8,260 bases of DNA from Candidatus Segetimicrobium genomatis. Its GTDB lineage: Bacteria; Sysuimicrobiota; Sysuimicrobiia; Sysuimicrobiales; Segetimicrobiaceae. The notes under the pieces are model-generated. The model saw nothing but the letters and a program-made list of their open reading frames with translations, made no database searches and was not told where the DNA came from. The translations under genes and the position numbers were made by a program. Shown here in pieces: positions 1-7,383 of the stretch. The stretch spans positions 2,561-10,820 of the forward strand of contig VBAN01000172.1 of NCBI GenBank assembly GCA_005882445.1, given 5' to 3'. Each line of letters starts with the position of its first letter. Within the stretch, counting starts at the first letter, position 1.

Positions 1-1
1 G

Positions 2-1333
2 GTGGACGCGGAGTATTACGTGTTCACCCACCGGGCGGTCATGAACGACAAGGTGCCCGTCATCGACCGCGTCGTCGAGAAACACATCGAGAACATCTAC
101 GCGCCCGCCCCCGACACCATCGTCGTCACGTACAAGGACCACTTTGCGTACGCCAACACCGACGTCATCGAGTGGGGGCCCTGGCCCAGGCACCTGCTGG
201 AGAAGGCGTACCACGACAATCCGGGCGGCCTGGATAAGCTGCCGTTCGGCAGCGACCCCCGGGTCACGATCGGCAACGGACCGTACCGGCTCGTCTCCTG
301 GCAAAAGGGGTCCTCCATCGTCGCCGAGGCTAATCCCAACTATACGCTGGCCGCGCCTCGGGTGAAGCGGATCGTCTGGCGCGTGGTCTCGGACACGAAC
401 ACCCTCGGCGCCAACATGCTCTCCAGCGCGATCGATGCGATCAGCCCCATCGGGATCACGTTCACCCAGGGGGTGCAGCTCGAGGAGCAGGTCGCCCAGC
501 GCCGGCTCGCCCAGAAGGTGTTGTTCACCCCCGGGATGGTCTGGGAGCACATCGATCTGAACCTGAACAATCCGAAGTTCAAGGACAAGCGGGTCCGTCA
601 GGCGCTCCTGTATGCGCTCGACCGGCAGGCGCTGGTGGATGCCCTCTTCGGGGGAAAGCAGGCGGTGGCCAACAGTTACCTGCCGCCCAAGCACTACGCC
701 TACGATACATCCATGCCGAAGTACACGCACAATCCGGAACGGGCGAAGCAGCTGTTTGCGGAGGCGGGGTGGACCCCCGGGCCGGACGGGATTCTGCGCA
801 ATGCCCAGGGCGAGCGGTACACGGTCTCGCTCGGCACCACCGCCGGCAACCGCGTCCGCGAGGACGTGGAACAGATTCTCCAGAATCAATGGCGGCAGGT
901 CGGGGTGGACCTCAAGATCACCAACCAGCCGGCGCGCGTGTTCTTCGGCGAGACGACGCGGCACCGCGATTTCGACATGGCCATGTACGCCTGGGTGCAG
1001 AAACCGACGGAGGATGGCGAGACTCTGTTCACCACAGACAACATCCCGTCGGCCCAGAACGCCTACAACGGCCAGAACTTCCCGGGCTACTCCAACCCGG
1101 AGATGGACAGGCTGCTGCACGCCGTTCCCACCGAGCTCGATCAGGCCAAGCGGGCGGCGATGCTCAAGCGGACGCAGGCGCTCCTCGCCGATGAGCTCCC
1201 CGTCCTCCCCCTGTACTTCCGGGCGGACGTCACGGTGATCAAAAACGGGTTTCAGAACTGGAAGCCGACCGGCGTCGGGCACAACGGCCAGGTCACCTGG
1301 AACGCCAGCCGGTGGGCGTGGGGCGCGCAGTAG
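2..1333 (+). CDS. ABC transporter substrate-binding protein, family 5 (5'-truncated by window edge)
   Basis: This is the C-terminal 443 codons of a periplasmic or surface binding protein that would capture a peptide-like solute and deliver it to the permeases encoded downstream. The frame is open at base 2. The first visible residues, DAEYYVFTHRAV, match the region of family 5 binding proteins (SBP_bac_5) about 100 residues in, so the signal peptide and start lie outside the window. Family landmarks, numbered from the edge: GNGPYRLVSW near 92-101, WEHIDLNLNNP at 181-191, and DKRVRQALLYALDR at 195-208, the hallmark helix of the family. The C-terminus WNASRWAWGAQ looks complete. No cysteine is present in the visible part. 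The permease gene starts 37 bases after the stop, so the two are probably co-transcribed. Family membership is certain; the ligand (di- or oligopeptide, or another solute of this broad family) cannot be inferred. Confidence 0.93.
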   Translation: MDAEYYVFTHRAVMNDKVPVIDRVVEKHIENIYAPAPDTIVVTYKDHFAYANTDVIEWGPWPRHLLEKAYHDNPGGLDKLPFGSDPRVTIGNGPYRLVSWQKGSSIVAEANPNYTLAAPRVKRIVWRVVSDTNTLGANMLSSAIDAISPIGITFTQGVQLEEQVAQRRLAQKVLFTPGMVWEHIDLNLNNPKFKDKRVRQALLYALDRQALVDALFGGKQAVANSYLPPKHYAYDTSMPKYTHNPERAKQLFAEAGWTPGPDGILRNAQGERYTVSLGTTAGNRVREDVEQILQNQWRQVGVDLKITNQPARVFFGETTRHRDFDMAMYAWVQKPTEDGETLFTTDNIPSAQNAYNGQNFPGYSNPEMDRLLHAVPTELDQAKRAAMLKRTQALLADELPVLPLYFRADVTVIKNGFQNWKPTGVGHNGQVTWNASRWAWGAQ

Positions 1334-1344
1334 CGAGACGACCG

Positions 1345-1363
1345 CCGGCGGGCCCGGCGCCGG
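1345..1363 (+). other. Small GC-rich stem-loop between binding protein and permease
   Basis: CCGGCG at 1345-1350 can pair with CGCCGG at 1358-1363 across a 7-base loop. The hairpin lies just before the permease start and overlaps the GGGG (1362-1365) that is the only Shine-Dalgarno-like sequence there. In transporter operons such hairpins can protect the binding-protein mRNA or lower permease translation; that is inference here. Six-base GC stems arise easily by chance in DNA this GC-rich, so this is a weak call. Confidence 0.25.
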
Positions 1364-1370
1364 GGATGAG

Positions 1371-2336
1371 ATGCAGCGGTATGTGATCCGCCGGCTCGTG
1401 CAGATGGTCCCGATCCTCCTCGGGATCTCAATTGTGGTCTTCGCGCTGCTGGCGGCGGCGCCCGGCGACCAGGTGGACCTGCTGCTCTCAGGCGTCCCGG
1501 GGATCACCCCGGCCGACGTCATCCGGCTCAAGCACGTCTACGGGCTGGATGAGCCGCCGCACATCAGATACGTGAAGTGGCTGGAGCGGGCGGCGCAGGG
1601 CGACTTCGGCTGGTCCCGGACGTACCGGGAGCCGGTGTCCACCCTGATCCTGGACCGGTTGGGCAACACCGTCTCGCTGGCGGCCGGGGCGCTCGTCCTC
1701 GCCCTGGCCGTGGCGGTCCCTGTCGGGATCTACTCTGCCCTCCATCAGTACTCGGCCCTGGACTACGCCGCGACGCTCTTCACCTTCTTCGGCGTCAGCG
1801 TCCCCGTGTTCTGGTTTGGGATCATGCTGATTTACCTGTTCGGGGTCAACTGGCACCTCTTGCCGCCGGGCGGGATCAACAGCCCGGGGGTGACGCCGGG
1901 GCTGCCGCTGGTGGCCGACCGCCTCAAATACCTGCCGCTCCCCACGCTGGCGCTGGGGCTGGTCTTCATGGCGAGCTTCACCCGGTACACACGCAGCAGC
2001 ATGCTGGAGGTCGTCCGGCAGGATTTCGTCCGGACCGCGCGCGCCAAGGGGCTCCCTGGCCGCGTGGTCATCCGCCGGCACGCGCTGCGCAACGCGCTGA
2101 TCCCGCTCGTGACCGTCCTCGGGGTGGCCGTCCCGGGGATCCTGGCGGGCGCGCCGTTGACGGAGACGGTATTTTCCTGGCCCGGCGTCGGCAAACTGCT
2201 GGTGGATTCCACGCTGGGCGCCGACTACGCGGTCGCGCAGGGGATCATTATGTTCATCGCCGTGATGGCGATCGGCGCCAACCTTCTCGTCGATATCGCG
2301 TACGGCATCCTCGATCCCCGGATCAGATTCGACTGA
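1371..2336 (+). CDS. ABC transporter permease, DppB/OppB type
   Basis: This is one of the two inner-membrane subunits that form the translocation pore of the Dpp/Opp importer. The 321-residue product is the usual length and complete at both ends. It opens with the typical RRLVQMVPILLGISIVVF first helix (about 8-30), followed by a long extracytoplasmic segment containing GDFGWSRTYREPV (77-89). Further helices lie near 100-122, 133-157, 187-204, 243-265 and 289-309. The cytoplasmic EAA coupling loop that docks on the ATPase is at 218-241 (DFVRTARAKGLPG, then HALRNALIP). It ends in YGILDPRIRFD, the usual DppB terminus. The ATG has only a weak ribosome site (GGGG at 1362-1365). The stop is one base from the next ATG, so translation of the two permeases is probably coupled. 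Substrate is not deducible. Confidence 0.95.
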   Translation: MQRYVIRRLVQMVPILLGISIVVFALLAAAPGDQVDLLLSGVPGITPADVIRLKHVYGLDEPPHIRYVKWLERAAQGDFGWSRTYREPVSTLILDRLGNTVSLAAGALVLALAVAVPVGIYSALHQYSALDYAATLFTFFGVSVPVFWFGIMLIYLFGVNWHLLPPGGINSPGVTPGLPLVADRLKYLPLPTLALGLVFMASFTRYTRSSMLEVVRQDFVRTARAKGLPGRVVIRRHALRNALIPLVTVLGVAVPGILAGAPLTETVFSWPGVGKLLVDSTLGADYAVAQGIIMFIAVMAIGANLLVDIAYGILDPRIRFD

Positions 2337-2337
2337 G

Positions 2338-3234
2338 ATGGCGCGCCTGCCGGCATCCGGCTCACCCGCAGTCCCTCGGCCCGGGCCCGGACGGGCGCGG
2401 CTTGAACCCGCGCAGGGATCCGGACAGGGCTTCTGGGCGCTGGCCTGGTACCGGTTCCGCCACCACAAGGTGGCGCTGGCCGGCGCGGCGGTCGTCCTCG
2501 TCCTGGTGCTGGTGACCCTGCTGGCCGGGCCGATCGCGCCGTACCGGTTCGAAGACATCGATCTCACGGCCAGGCTCCGGTCGCCATCCTGGAGGCACCT
2601 CCTCGGAACCGACACCATCGGCCACGATGTCTTCACGCGGCTGCTCTATGCCGGCCGCGTGTCGCTGCTCGTGGGCTTCTCGGCGGCGGTGGCGGCGGCA
2701 AGCGCGGGCATTCTCATCGGCGCCACCGCCGGTTTCTACGGAGGGTGGCTGGACAATGTGCTCATGCGCATCACGGACGTGTCGCTGGCGCTCCCGGACC
2801 TCCCCATCCTCATTGTCCTCTCCAAGTACCTGGGCGGGTCGGTCGCCGGCATTGTCTTCGTGATCAGCCTCTTCGCCTGGCGCGGCGTGGCCCGGCTGGT
2901 GCGGGGCGAGGTGCTGAAGCTCCGGGGGCAGGAATTCGCCGATGCCGCCCGGGCGCTCGGCGCGACCGACCTCCGGATTCTGGCGCGCCACCTCGTGCCG
3001 AATACGCTCGCGCCCGTCATCGTCGCCGCGACCCTGATCGTCGGCGGGGCCATCCTCACGGAGGCCGCCCTGAGCTTCCTCGGGATCGGGATCCAGCCGC
3101 CGGTCCCCTCGTGGGGGAACATGCTCCAGAACGCCCAGGACTTCATCCTCTCCGCCCCCAGGCGACGGCCTCAGGGACGCTCTGGACCCCCGGCTCAAGC
3201 TCTAGGCCACCGGGCTGGGTCCCGGGACGCGTAA
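2338..3234 (+). CDS. ABC transporter permease, DppC/OppC type, with deleted and frameshifted 3' end
   Basis: This is the partner of the upstream DppB-type permease. The 298-residue reading has a Pro/Gly/Arg-rich leader (1-30), an OppC_N-type first helix (about 44-63), LLGTDTIGHDVFTRLLYAGRVSL (88-110), further helices near 107-131, 152-183 and 224-250, and the EAA loop EFADAARALGATDLRILARH (199-218). It matches the family up to SWGNMLQNAQDFILSAP (258-274). Homologues then carry about 20 residues forming the last membrane helix and end in GDGLRDALDPRLKL. Here residues 275-298 are an Arg/Gly/Pro-rich out-of-frame tail, and the normal terminus lies in the next frame at 3161-3205. The missing piece is thus about 59 bases. 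As read, the protein lacks its final helix and is probably impaired. A true gene lesion and an assembly error are both possible. The ATG follows the dppB-type stop by one base. Confidence 0.88.
   Translation: MARLPASGSPAVPRPGPGRARLEPAQGSGQGFWALAWYRFRHHKVALAGAAVVLVLVLVTLLAGPIAPYRFEDIDLTARLRSPSWRHLLGTDTIGHDVFTRLLYAGRVSLLVGFSAAVAAASAGILIGATAGFYGGWLDNVLMRITDVSLALPDLPILIVLSKYLGGSVAGIVFVISLFAWRGVARLVRGEVLKLRGQEFADAARALGATDLRILARHLVPNTLAPVIVAATLIVGGAILTEAALSFLGIGIQPPVPSWGNMLQNAQDFILSAPRRRPQGRSGPPAQALGHRAGSRDA
3161..3205 (+). other. Displaced native C-terminus of the DppC-type permease (relic in the shifted frame)
   Basis: Reading from 3161 gives GDGLRDALDPRLKL then TAG at 3203-3205, which is the conserved end of DppC/OppC permeases. 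It lies in a different frame from the upstream gene and directly follows the codons for SAP (3151-3159), with one base between. The upstream frame therefore lost 3n-1 bases, about 59 if the usual 20 residues were present. No part of the missing helix is found in any frame at the junction. Confidence 0.85.
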
Positions 3235-3375
3235 CGGTCGCGGGGGTCCCGCCGGCGGGCGGGGGACATTCGCAGCCGGTCGGGGAAAGGATTTGGCACG
3301 GGCCTGGTGGAACCGTCCGGTGCTAGGAGGCTCAGCTTCACGACACCGCTGCCGGCCTCGGGAGGGGGGTCACGG
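3206..3375 (+). other. Spacer between DppC-type and DppD-type genes, with palindromic GC segments
   Basis: No gene is visible here apart from the out-of-frame tail of the damaged permease (to 3234) and a GTG-initiated 23-codon extension of the ATPase frame from 3307 that does not look like family sequence. GTCCCGGGAC at 3219-3228 is a perfect 10-base palindrome. A second GTCCC (3246-3250) can pair with GGGAC (3263-3267) around a GC-rich interior. No T-run follows either, so an intrinsic terminator is not supported. I see no convincing promoter. Confidence 0.4.
3361..3369 (+). promoter_or_regulatory. Ribosome binding site that sets the DppD-type start at 3376
   Basis: GGAGGGGGG contains a perfect GGAGG core (3361-3365), ten bases upstream of the GTG at 3376. 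The longer reading from the GTG at 3307 has only AAGGA at 3287-3291, about 15 bases upstream, which is too distant. Together with family homology beginning right after 3376, this decides the start. Confidence 0.7.
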
Positions 3376-4416
3376 GTGGCCGACCCGCTGCTGTCCGTCC
3401 GGAATCTGAAGACCTACTTCTACACCGACGAAGGCGTCGTCCGGGCGGTGGACGGTCTGAGCTACGACCTCCACCGGGGCGAGACCCTGGGCATCGTCGG
3501 GGAGTCGGGGTCCGGCAAGAGCGTCCACGCCCTGTCCGTGATGCGATTGATCCCGACACCGCCCGGCAAGATCGTCGACGGGCAGATCCTCTTCGAGGGC
3601 CGGGACCTGCTCAAGCTGTCCGACGAACAGATGCGGAGGATCCGCGGCAACCGCATCGCCATGGTGTTCCAGGAGCCGATGACCTCGCTCAACCCCGTCC
3701 TCACCATCGGCGAGCAGATCGCCGAGGCCATCATCCTCCACCAGCACCTCGACAAGCGGGCCGCCTGGACCCGCGCCGCCGAGATGCTCGAGCGCGTGAA
3801 GATCCCCCTCGCCCGCCAGCGCGTCAAAGACTACCCCCATCAGTTCTCCGGCGGGATGCGGCAGCGCGTCATGATCGCCATGGCGCTGTCCTGCAACCCC
3901 TCCGTGCTCATCGCCGACGAGCCGACCACCGCGCTGGACGTGACGATCCAGGCGCAGATCATCGAGTTGATGCGCGAGCTGCAGCGTGACTTCGGCACGT
4001 CGATCATCATGATCACCCACAACCTCGGGGTCGTCGCGGAGATGTGCGACAACGTCGTCGTGATGTACGCGGGCCGGCCGATCGAGACCACGACGATCAA
4101 GCGGATCTTCCAGGAGCCCAAGCATCCGTACACCTGGGGGCTGCTGCACTCGGTCCCCAAGCTGTACGAGCGGCGGGAACGGTTGATCCCCATCGAGGGG
4201 CAGCCGCCCAGCCTGATCGACCTGCCGCCGGGGTGCAGCTTCGCCCCGCGCTGCCCGTTCGCCATGGAGATCTGCGTGCAGGCCGATCCGCCGGATTTCC
4301 CGGTGGGTCCGACCCACACGGCGAAGTGCTACCTCTACTCGGACAAGGCGACCGAGAAGGAGAAGAAGGCCGCCGCGGCCGCCGGGCTGGCCGCGTCCTC
4401 GCTGTCCGGTTCGTAG
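3376..4416 (+). CDS. ABC transporter ATP-binding protein, DppD/OppD type
   Basis: This cytoplasmic ATPase would pair with the next gene product to power import. Starting at GTG 3376 gives 346 residues. Visible motifs are Walker A GESGSGKS (42-49), Q-loop glutamine 99 in [11 protein letters not shown], signature SGGMRQ (158-163), Walker B LIADEP (178-183, catalytic Glu 182) and switch histidine 215 in ITHNL. All catalytic residues are intact. The C-terminal oligopeptide-transporter domain (oligo_HPY) follows with [12 protein letters not shown] and four cysteines at 287, 293, 300 and 318 (pattern [14 protein letters not shown]). This arrangement is shared by DppD/OppD proteins, and a 4Fe-4S cluster is reported for the mycobacterial homologue. 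The tail (about 324-346) is Lys/Glu then Ala/Ser rich and probably disordered. A longer start at GTG 3307 is possible but adds 23 residues unlike the family. The next gene begins 31 bases after the stop. Confidence 0.94.
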   Translation: MADPLLSVRNLKTYFYTDEGVVRAVDGLSYDLHRGETLGIVGESGSGKSVHALSVMRLIPTPPGKIVDGQILFEGRDLLKLSDEQMRRIRGNRIAMVFQEPMTSLNPVLTIGEQIAEAIILHQHLDKRAAWTRAAEMLERVKIPLARQRVKDYPHQFSGGMRQRVMIAMALSCNPSVLIADEPTTALDVTIQAQIIELMRELQRDFGTSIIMITHNLGVVAEMCDNVVVMYAGRPIETTTIKRIFQEPKHPYTWGLLHSVPKLYERRERLIPIEGQPPSLIDLPPGCSFAPRCPFAMEICVQADPPDFPVGPTHTAKCYLYSDKATEKEKKAAAAAGLAASSLSGS

Positions 4417-4447
4417 CCCGACTCACGCGCAGGCCTGGGGGGACCCT

Positions 4448-5482
<1,035 letters not shown>

Positions 5483-5624
5483 GTGAACCCCGCGTCCGCT
5501 CCATCCGTACCGTGGAGCGTCGAGACCCGCAGGACGCGCGAATGTCCCAAACGGTAGACCGGGGGGAATCTACAGTGATCGAGTCCCCAGAAACCCGAGT
5601 CCCCACAAGGGGTGGTGATCGATC
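5483..5624 (+). promoter_or_regulatory. Intergenic leader of the second binding-protein gene: stem-loop, direct repeat, possible promoter region
   Basis: This 142-base gap has no coding potential I can support and is the longest clean gap in the window. A stem-loop with a 7-bp stem (CGCTCCA at 5497-5503, TGGAGCG at 5513-5519, 9-base loop) sits 15 bases after the DppF-type stop. It has no T-run, so it is a poor intrinsic terminator but could protect the upstream message. CGAGTCCCCA occurs twice, at 5580-5589 and 5596-5605, a 16-base period that could be an operator. TACAGT at 5571-5576 is a possible -10 element, but no good -35 box is placed to match. That transcription of the second transporter starts here is inferred from the gap and repeat only. 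Confidence 0.4.
5614..5620 (+). promoter_or_regulatory. Ribosome binding site of the second binding-protein gene
   Basis: GGTGATC matches the 3' part of the classical anti-Shine-Dalgarno complement GGAGGTGATC and ends four bases before the GTG at 5625. The upstream AAGGGG (5607-5612) adds purine-rich pairing. This supports GTG 5625 over the in-frame ATG at 5637, as does the MRQR positive cluster, which a signal peptide needs before its hydrophobic core. Confidence 0.5.
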
Positions 5625-7337
5625 GTGAGACAGCGGATGGCCGCATGGTTCCTGGTCGGTGTCCTGCTCGTCCTGATGTCGGGGGCCGGGACGCGGGCCA
5701 CGGGTCAGTCGGTGAAAAACCCGGACACGTTCGTGACCTTGCGCTATGGCGATCCTGAGAGCCTGGACCCCGCATATCAGTACGACACCGCCAGTTACGA
5801 GGTCGTGTATCCGAACGTCTATGAGACGCTGATCGGCTACAACGGATCGGTGCTCTCGACCTACGTGCCCCGGCTGGCCACCGAGGTCCCCAGCCTCGCC
5901 AACGGGCTGATCAGCAAGGACGGCCTCACCTACACCTTCCCGATCCGCCCGGGCGTCAAGTTTCACGACGGCACGACGATGACGCCGGAGGACGTGCGGT
6001 ACTCGACGCTGCGGTTCATGCTCCAGGACCGCGACGGCGGGCCCTCCTGGCTGCTCCTGAGCCCGCTGGTCGGCAAAGAAAGCACGCGCGACGGGGACAA
6101 GATCGTCGTCACGTACGCGGAAGCCGCGAAGACCGTCACCGTGCAGGGGAACAACGTCGTCTTCCACCTGGCCCACCCCTACGGGGCGTTCCTGAGCATT
6201 GTGGCGGCCTGGTCGTTCGTCATGCCCAAGGCGTGGGCGGCCGCCCACGGGGACTGGGACGGCAGCGCCGGGACCTGGCAGAAGTTCAACAATCCGAAAT
6301 TGCAGGACCGCTACGCGTTCGACCATATGAACGGCACCGGGCCGTTCAAGCTGGTGTCGTGGGACCGTCAGGCCAAGGAGGTCGACCTCGCGCGACACGA
6401 TGCCTACTGGCGGGCCCCGGCGCGCCTCAGCCGGGTCGTGATCCGCGACGTCGCGGAGTTCACGAACCGGCGGCTGCAGCTGCAGCAGGGGGACGCCGAC
6501 CTCATCGAGGTCGACCGGTCCGACCAGAGCAAGGTGATGGGGATGACGGACGTGACGATCCGCGACGACCTGCCGAGGCTGCTCATCCAGGTGCTCCACT
6601 TCAATTTCAAGATCGATCCGACCGCAAACCCTGATATCGGCTCCGGGAAGCTCGACGGCAGCGGGATCCCGCCCGAGTTCTTCAGCGACGTCCACGTCCG
6701 CAAGGCGTTCGCCTACGCGTTCGATTACGGGACGTTCATCCGCGACGCCTACCGGGGCAAGGCCATTCAGCCGAGCGGGCCGATCATCCAGGGGCTGCTC
6801 GGTTACGACCCCAGCCTCCCCAAGTACACGTTCGACAAGAACAAGGCCGCCGCCGAGTTCAAGGAGGCCTTCAACACGGGGAACACGGCGCGGCAGATCG
6901 GGGCCCAGGTCATCAAGGATGCCGTGGAGTCCCTCAACCCGAAGTTCAAGGTCGACATCCGGAACCTGCAGTGGTCCTCCTTCCTGCAGCTCACGAACGC
7001 GCACAAGGGGACGCTGTACGCGCTGGGCTGGGCGGTCGACTACCCCGACCCCGACGACTTCGCCCAGCCGTTCCTGTCGAGCAAAGGGGATTACCCGCAT
7101 CGAAACAGCTACAATAACCCTGAGGCGGACCGCTTGATCAAGGAGGCGGCCGTGTCATCGGATCCCGCCAAGCGAAAGCAACTCTATAAGGAGCTCACGC
7201 AGATCGCCTACAACGACGTCCCGAGCATCTGGGCCGCGCAGCCCACAGCCTTCAAGGTGATGCGCTCGTGGGTGCGCGGGTGGTACTGGAATACCGTCTA
7301 CGGCGGGGAGGATTACTACCCGCTCGCCAAGCAGTAA
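5625..7337 (+). CDS. ABC transporter substrate-binding protein, family 5 (second, complete; probable in-frame deletion)
   Basis: This secreted peptide-type binding protein has 570 residues and is complete at both ends. The signal peptide is MRQR plus the hydrophobic stretch AAWFLVGVLLVLMSGAG, with probable cleavage after about residue 27; there is no lipobox cysteine, and no cysteine anywhere. Mature landmarks are LRYGDPESLDPAYQYD (near 39-54), the GVKFHDGTTMTPEDVRYS motif (near 109-126) diagnostic of SBP_bac_5, MNGTGPFKLVSW, FFSDVHVRKAFAYAFDY (352-368) and DYPDPDDFAQPFLSSKGDYPHRNSYNNPEADRLI. Between FKEAF (412-416) and NTGNTARQ, homologues I recall have about 15-18 more residues (a GG-x-W-x-x-GF strand leading into YNTGN), so a short segment seems missing, in frame. 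The overall fold call is secure. Its sequence is clearly different from the first binding protein, implying a different ligand. The permease B' follows after a hairpin. Confidence 0.94.
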   Translation: MRQRMAAWFLVGVLLVLMSGAGTRATGQSVKNPDTFVTLRYGDPESLDPAYQYDTASYEVVYPNVYETLIGYNGSVLSTYVPRLATEVPSLANGLISKDGLTYTFPIRPGVKFHDGTTMTPEDVRYSTLRFMLQDRDGGPSWLLLSPLVGKESTRDGDKIVVTYAEAAKTVTVQGNNVVFHLAHPYGAFLSIVAAWSFVMPKAWAAAHGDWDGSAGTWQKFNNPKLQDRYAFDHMNGTGPFKLVSWDRQAKEVDLARHDAYWRAPARLSRVVIRDVAEFTNRRLQLQQGDADLIEVDRSDQSKVMGMTDVTIRDDLPRLLIQVLHFNFKIDPTANPDIGSGKLDGSGIPPEFFSDVHVRKAFAYAFDYGTFIRDAYRGKAIQPSGPIIQGLLGYDPSLPKYTFDKNKAAAEFKEAFNTGNTARQIGAQVIKDAVESLNPKFKVDIRNLQWSSFLQLTNAHKGTLYALGWAVDYPDPDDFAQPFLSSKGDYPHRNSYNNPEADRLIKEAAVSSDPAKRKQLYKELTQIAYNDVPSIWAAQPTAFKVMRSWVRGWYWNTVYGGEDYYPLAKQ

Positions 7338-7347
7338 GCGCTGAGCT

Positions 7348-7383
7348 GCGGGCCGGCCTCGGACGGGCCGGCCCGCTTGTGTT
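7348..7383 (+). terminator. Intrinsic-terminator-like hairpin between binding protein and permease (attenuator candidate)
   Basis: GCGGGCCGGCC (7348-7358) pairs perfectly with GGCCGGCCCGC (7366-7376) around the 7-base loop TCGGACG. TTGTGTT (7377-7383) follows, and then directly the permease ATG at 7384. An 11-bp all-GC stem with a T-rich tail ten bases after a stop codon has the form of an intrinsic terminator, though the tail has two G interruptions. Its place between binding protein and permease suggests partial termination or mRNA-end protection, which would keep binding protein in excess over permease. That role is inference. Confidence 0.6.

Noticed and set aside
1577..2515. 312-codon plus-strand open frame inside the first permease and the start of the second
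   Set aside because: Composition is Gly/Arg/Ala/Pro repeats without family similarity, while the overlapping frame is an obvious DppB-type permease.
1488..2636. 382-codon minus-strand open frame spanning both permease genes
   Set aside because: Low-complexity Arg/Asp/Gln/Gly sequence crossing two well-supported genes; a shadow of GC-rich coding DNA.
3246..3267. Possible intrinsic terminator after the DppC-type gene
   Set aside because: The pairing is short and bulged and is followed by ATTCGCAG rather than a T-run.
3307..3375. N-terminal extension of the DppD-type ATPase from GTG 3307
   Set aside because: The 23 added residues do not resemble the family, and a good GGAGG sits ten bases before GTG 3376, where homology begins.
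5497..5519. Stem-loop after the DppF-type gene as an intrinsic terminator
   Set aside because: Stem and loop are plausible but no T-tract follows, so it is kept only as a stem-loop in the leader region.
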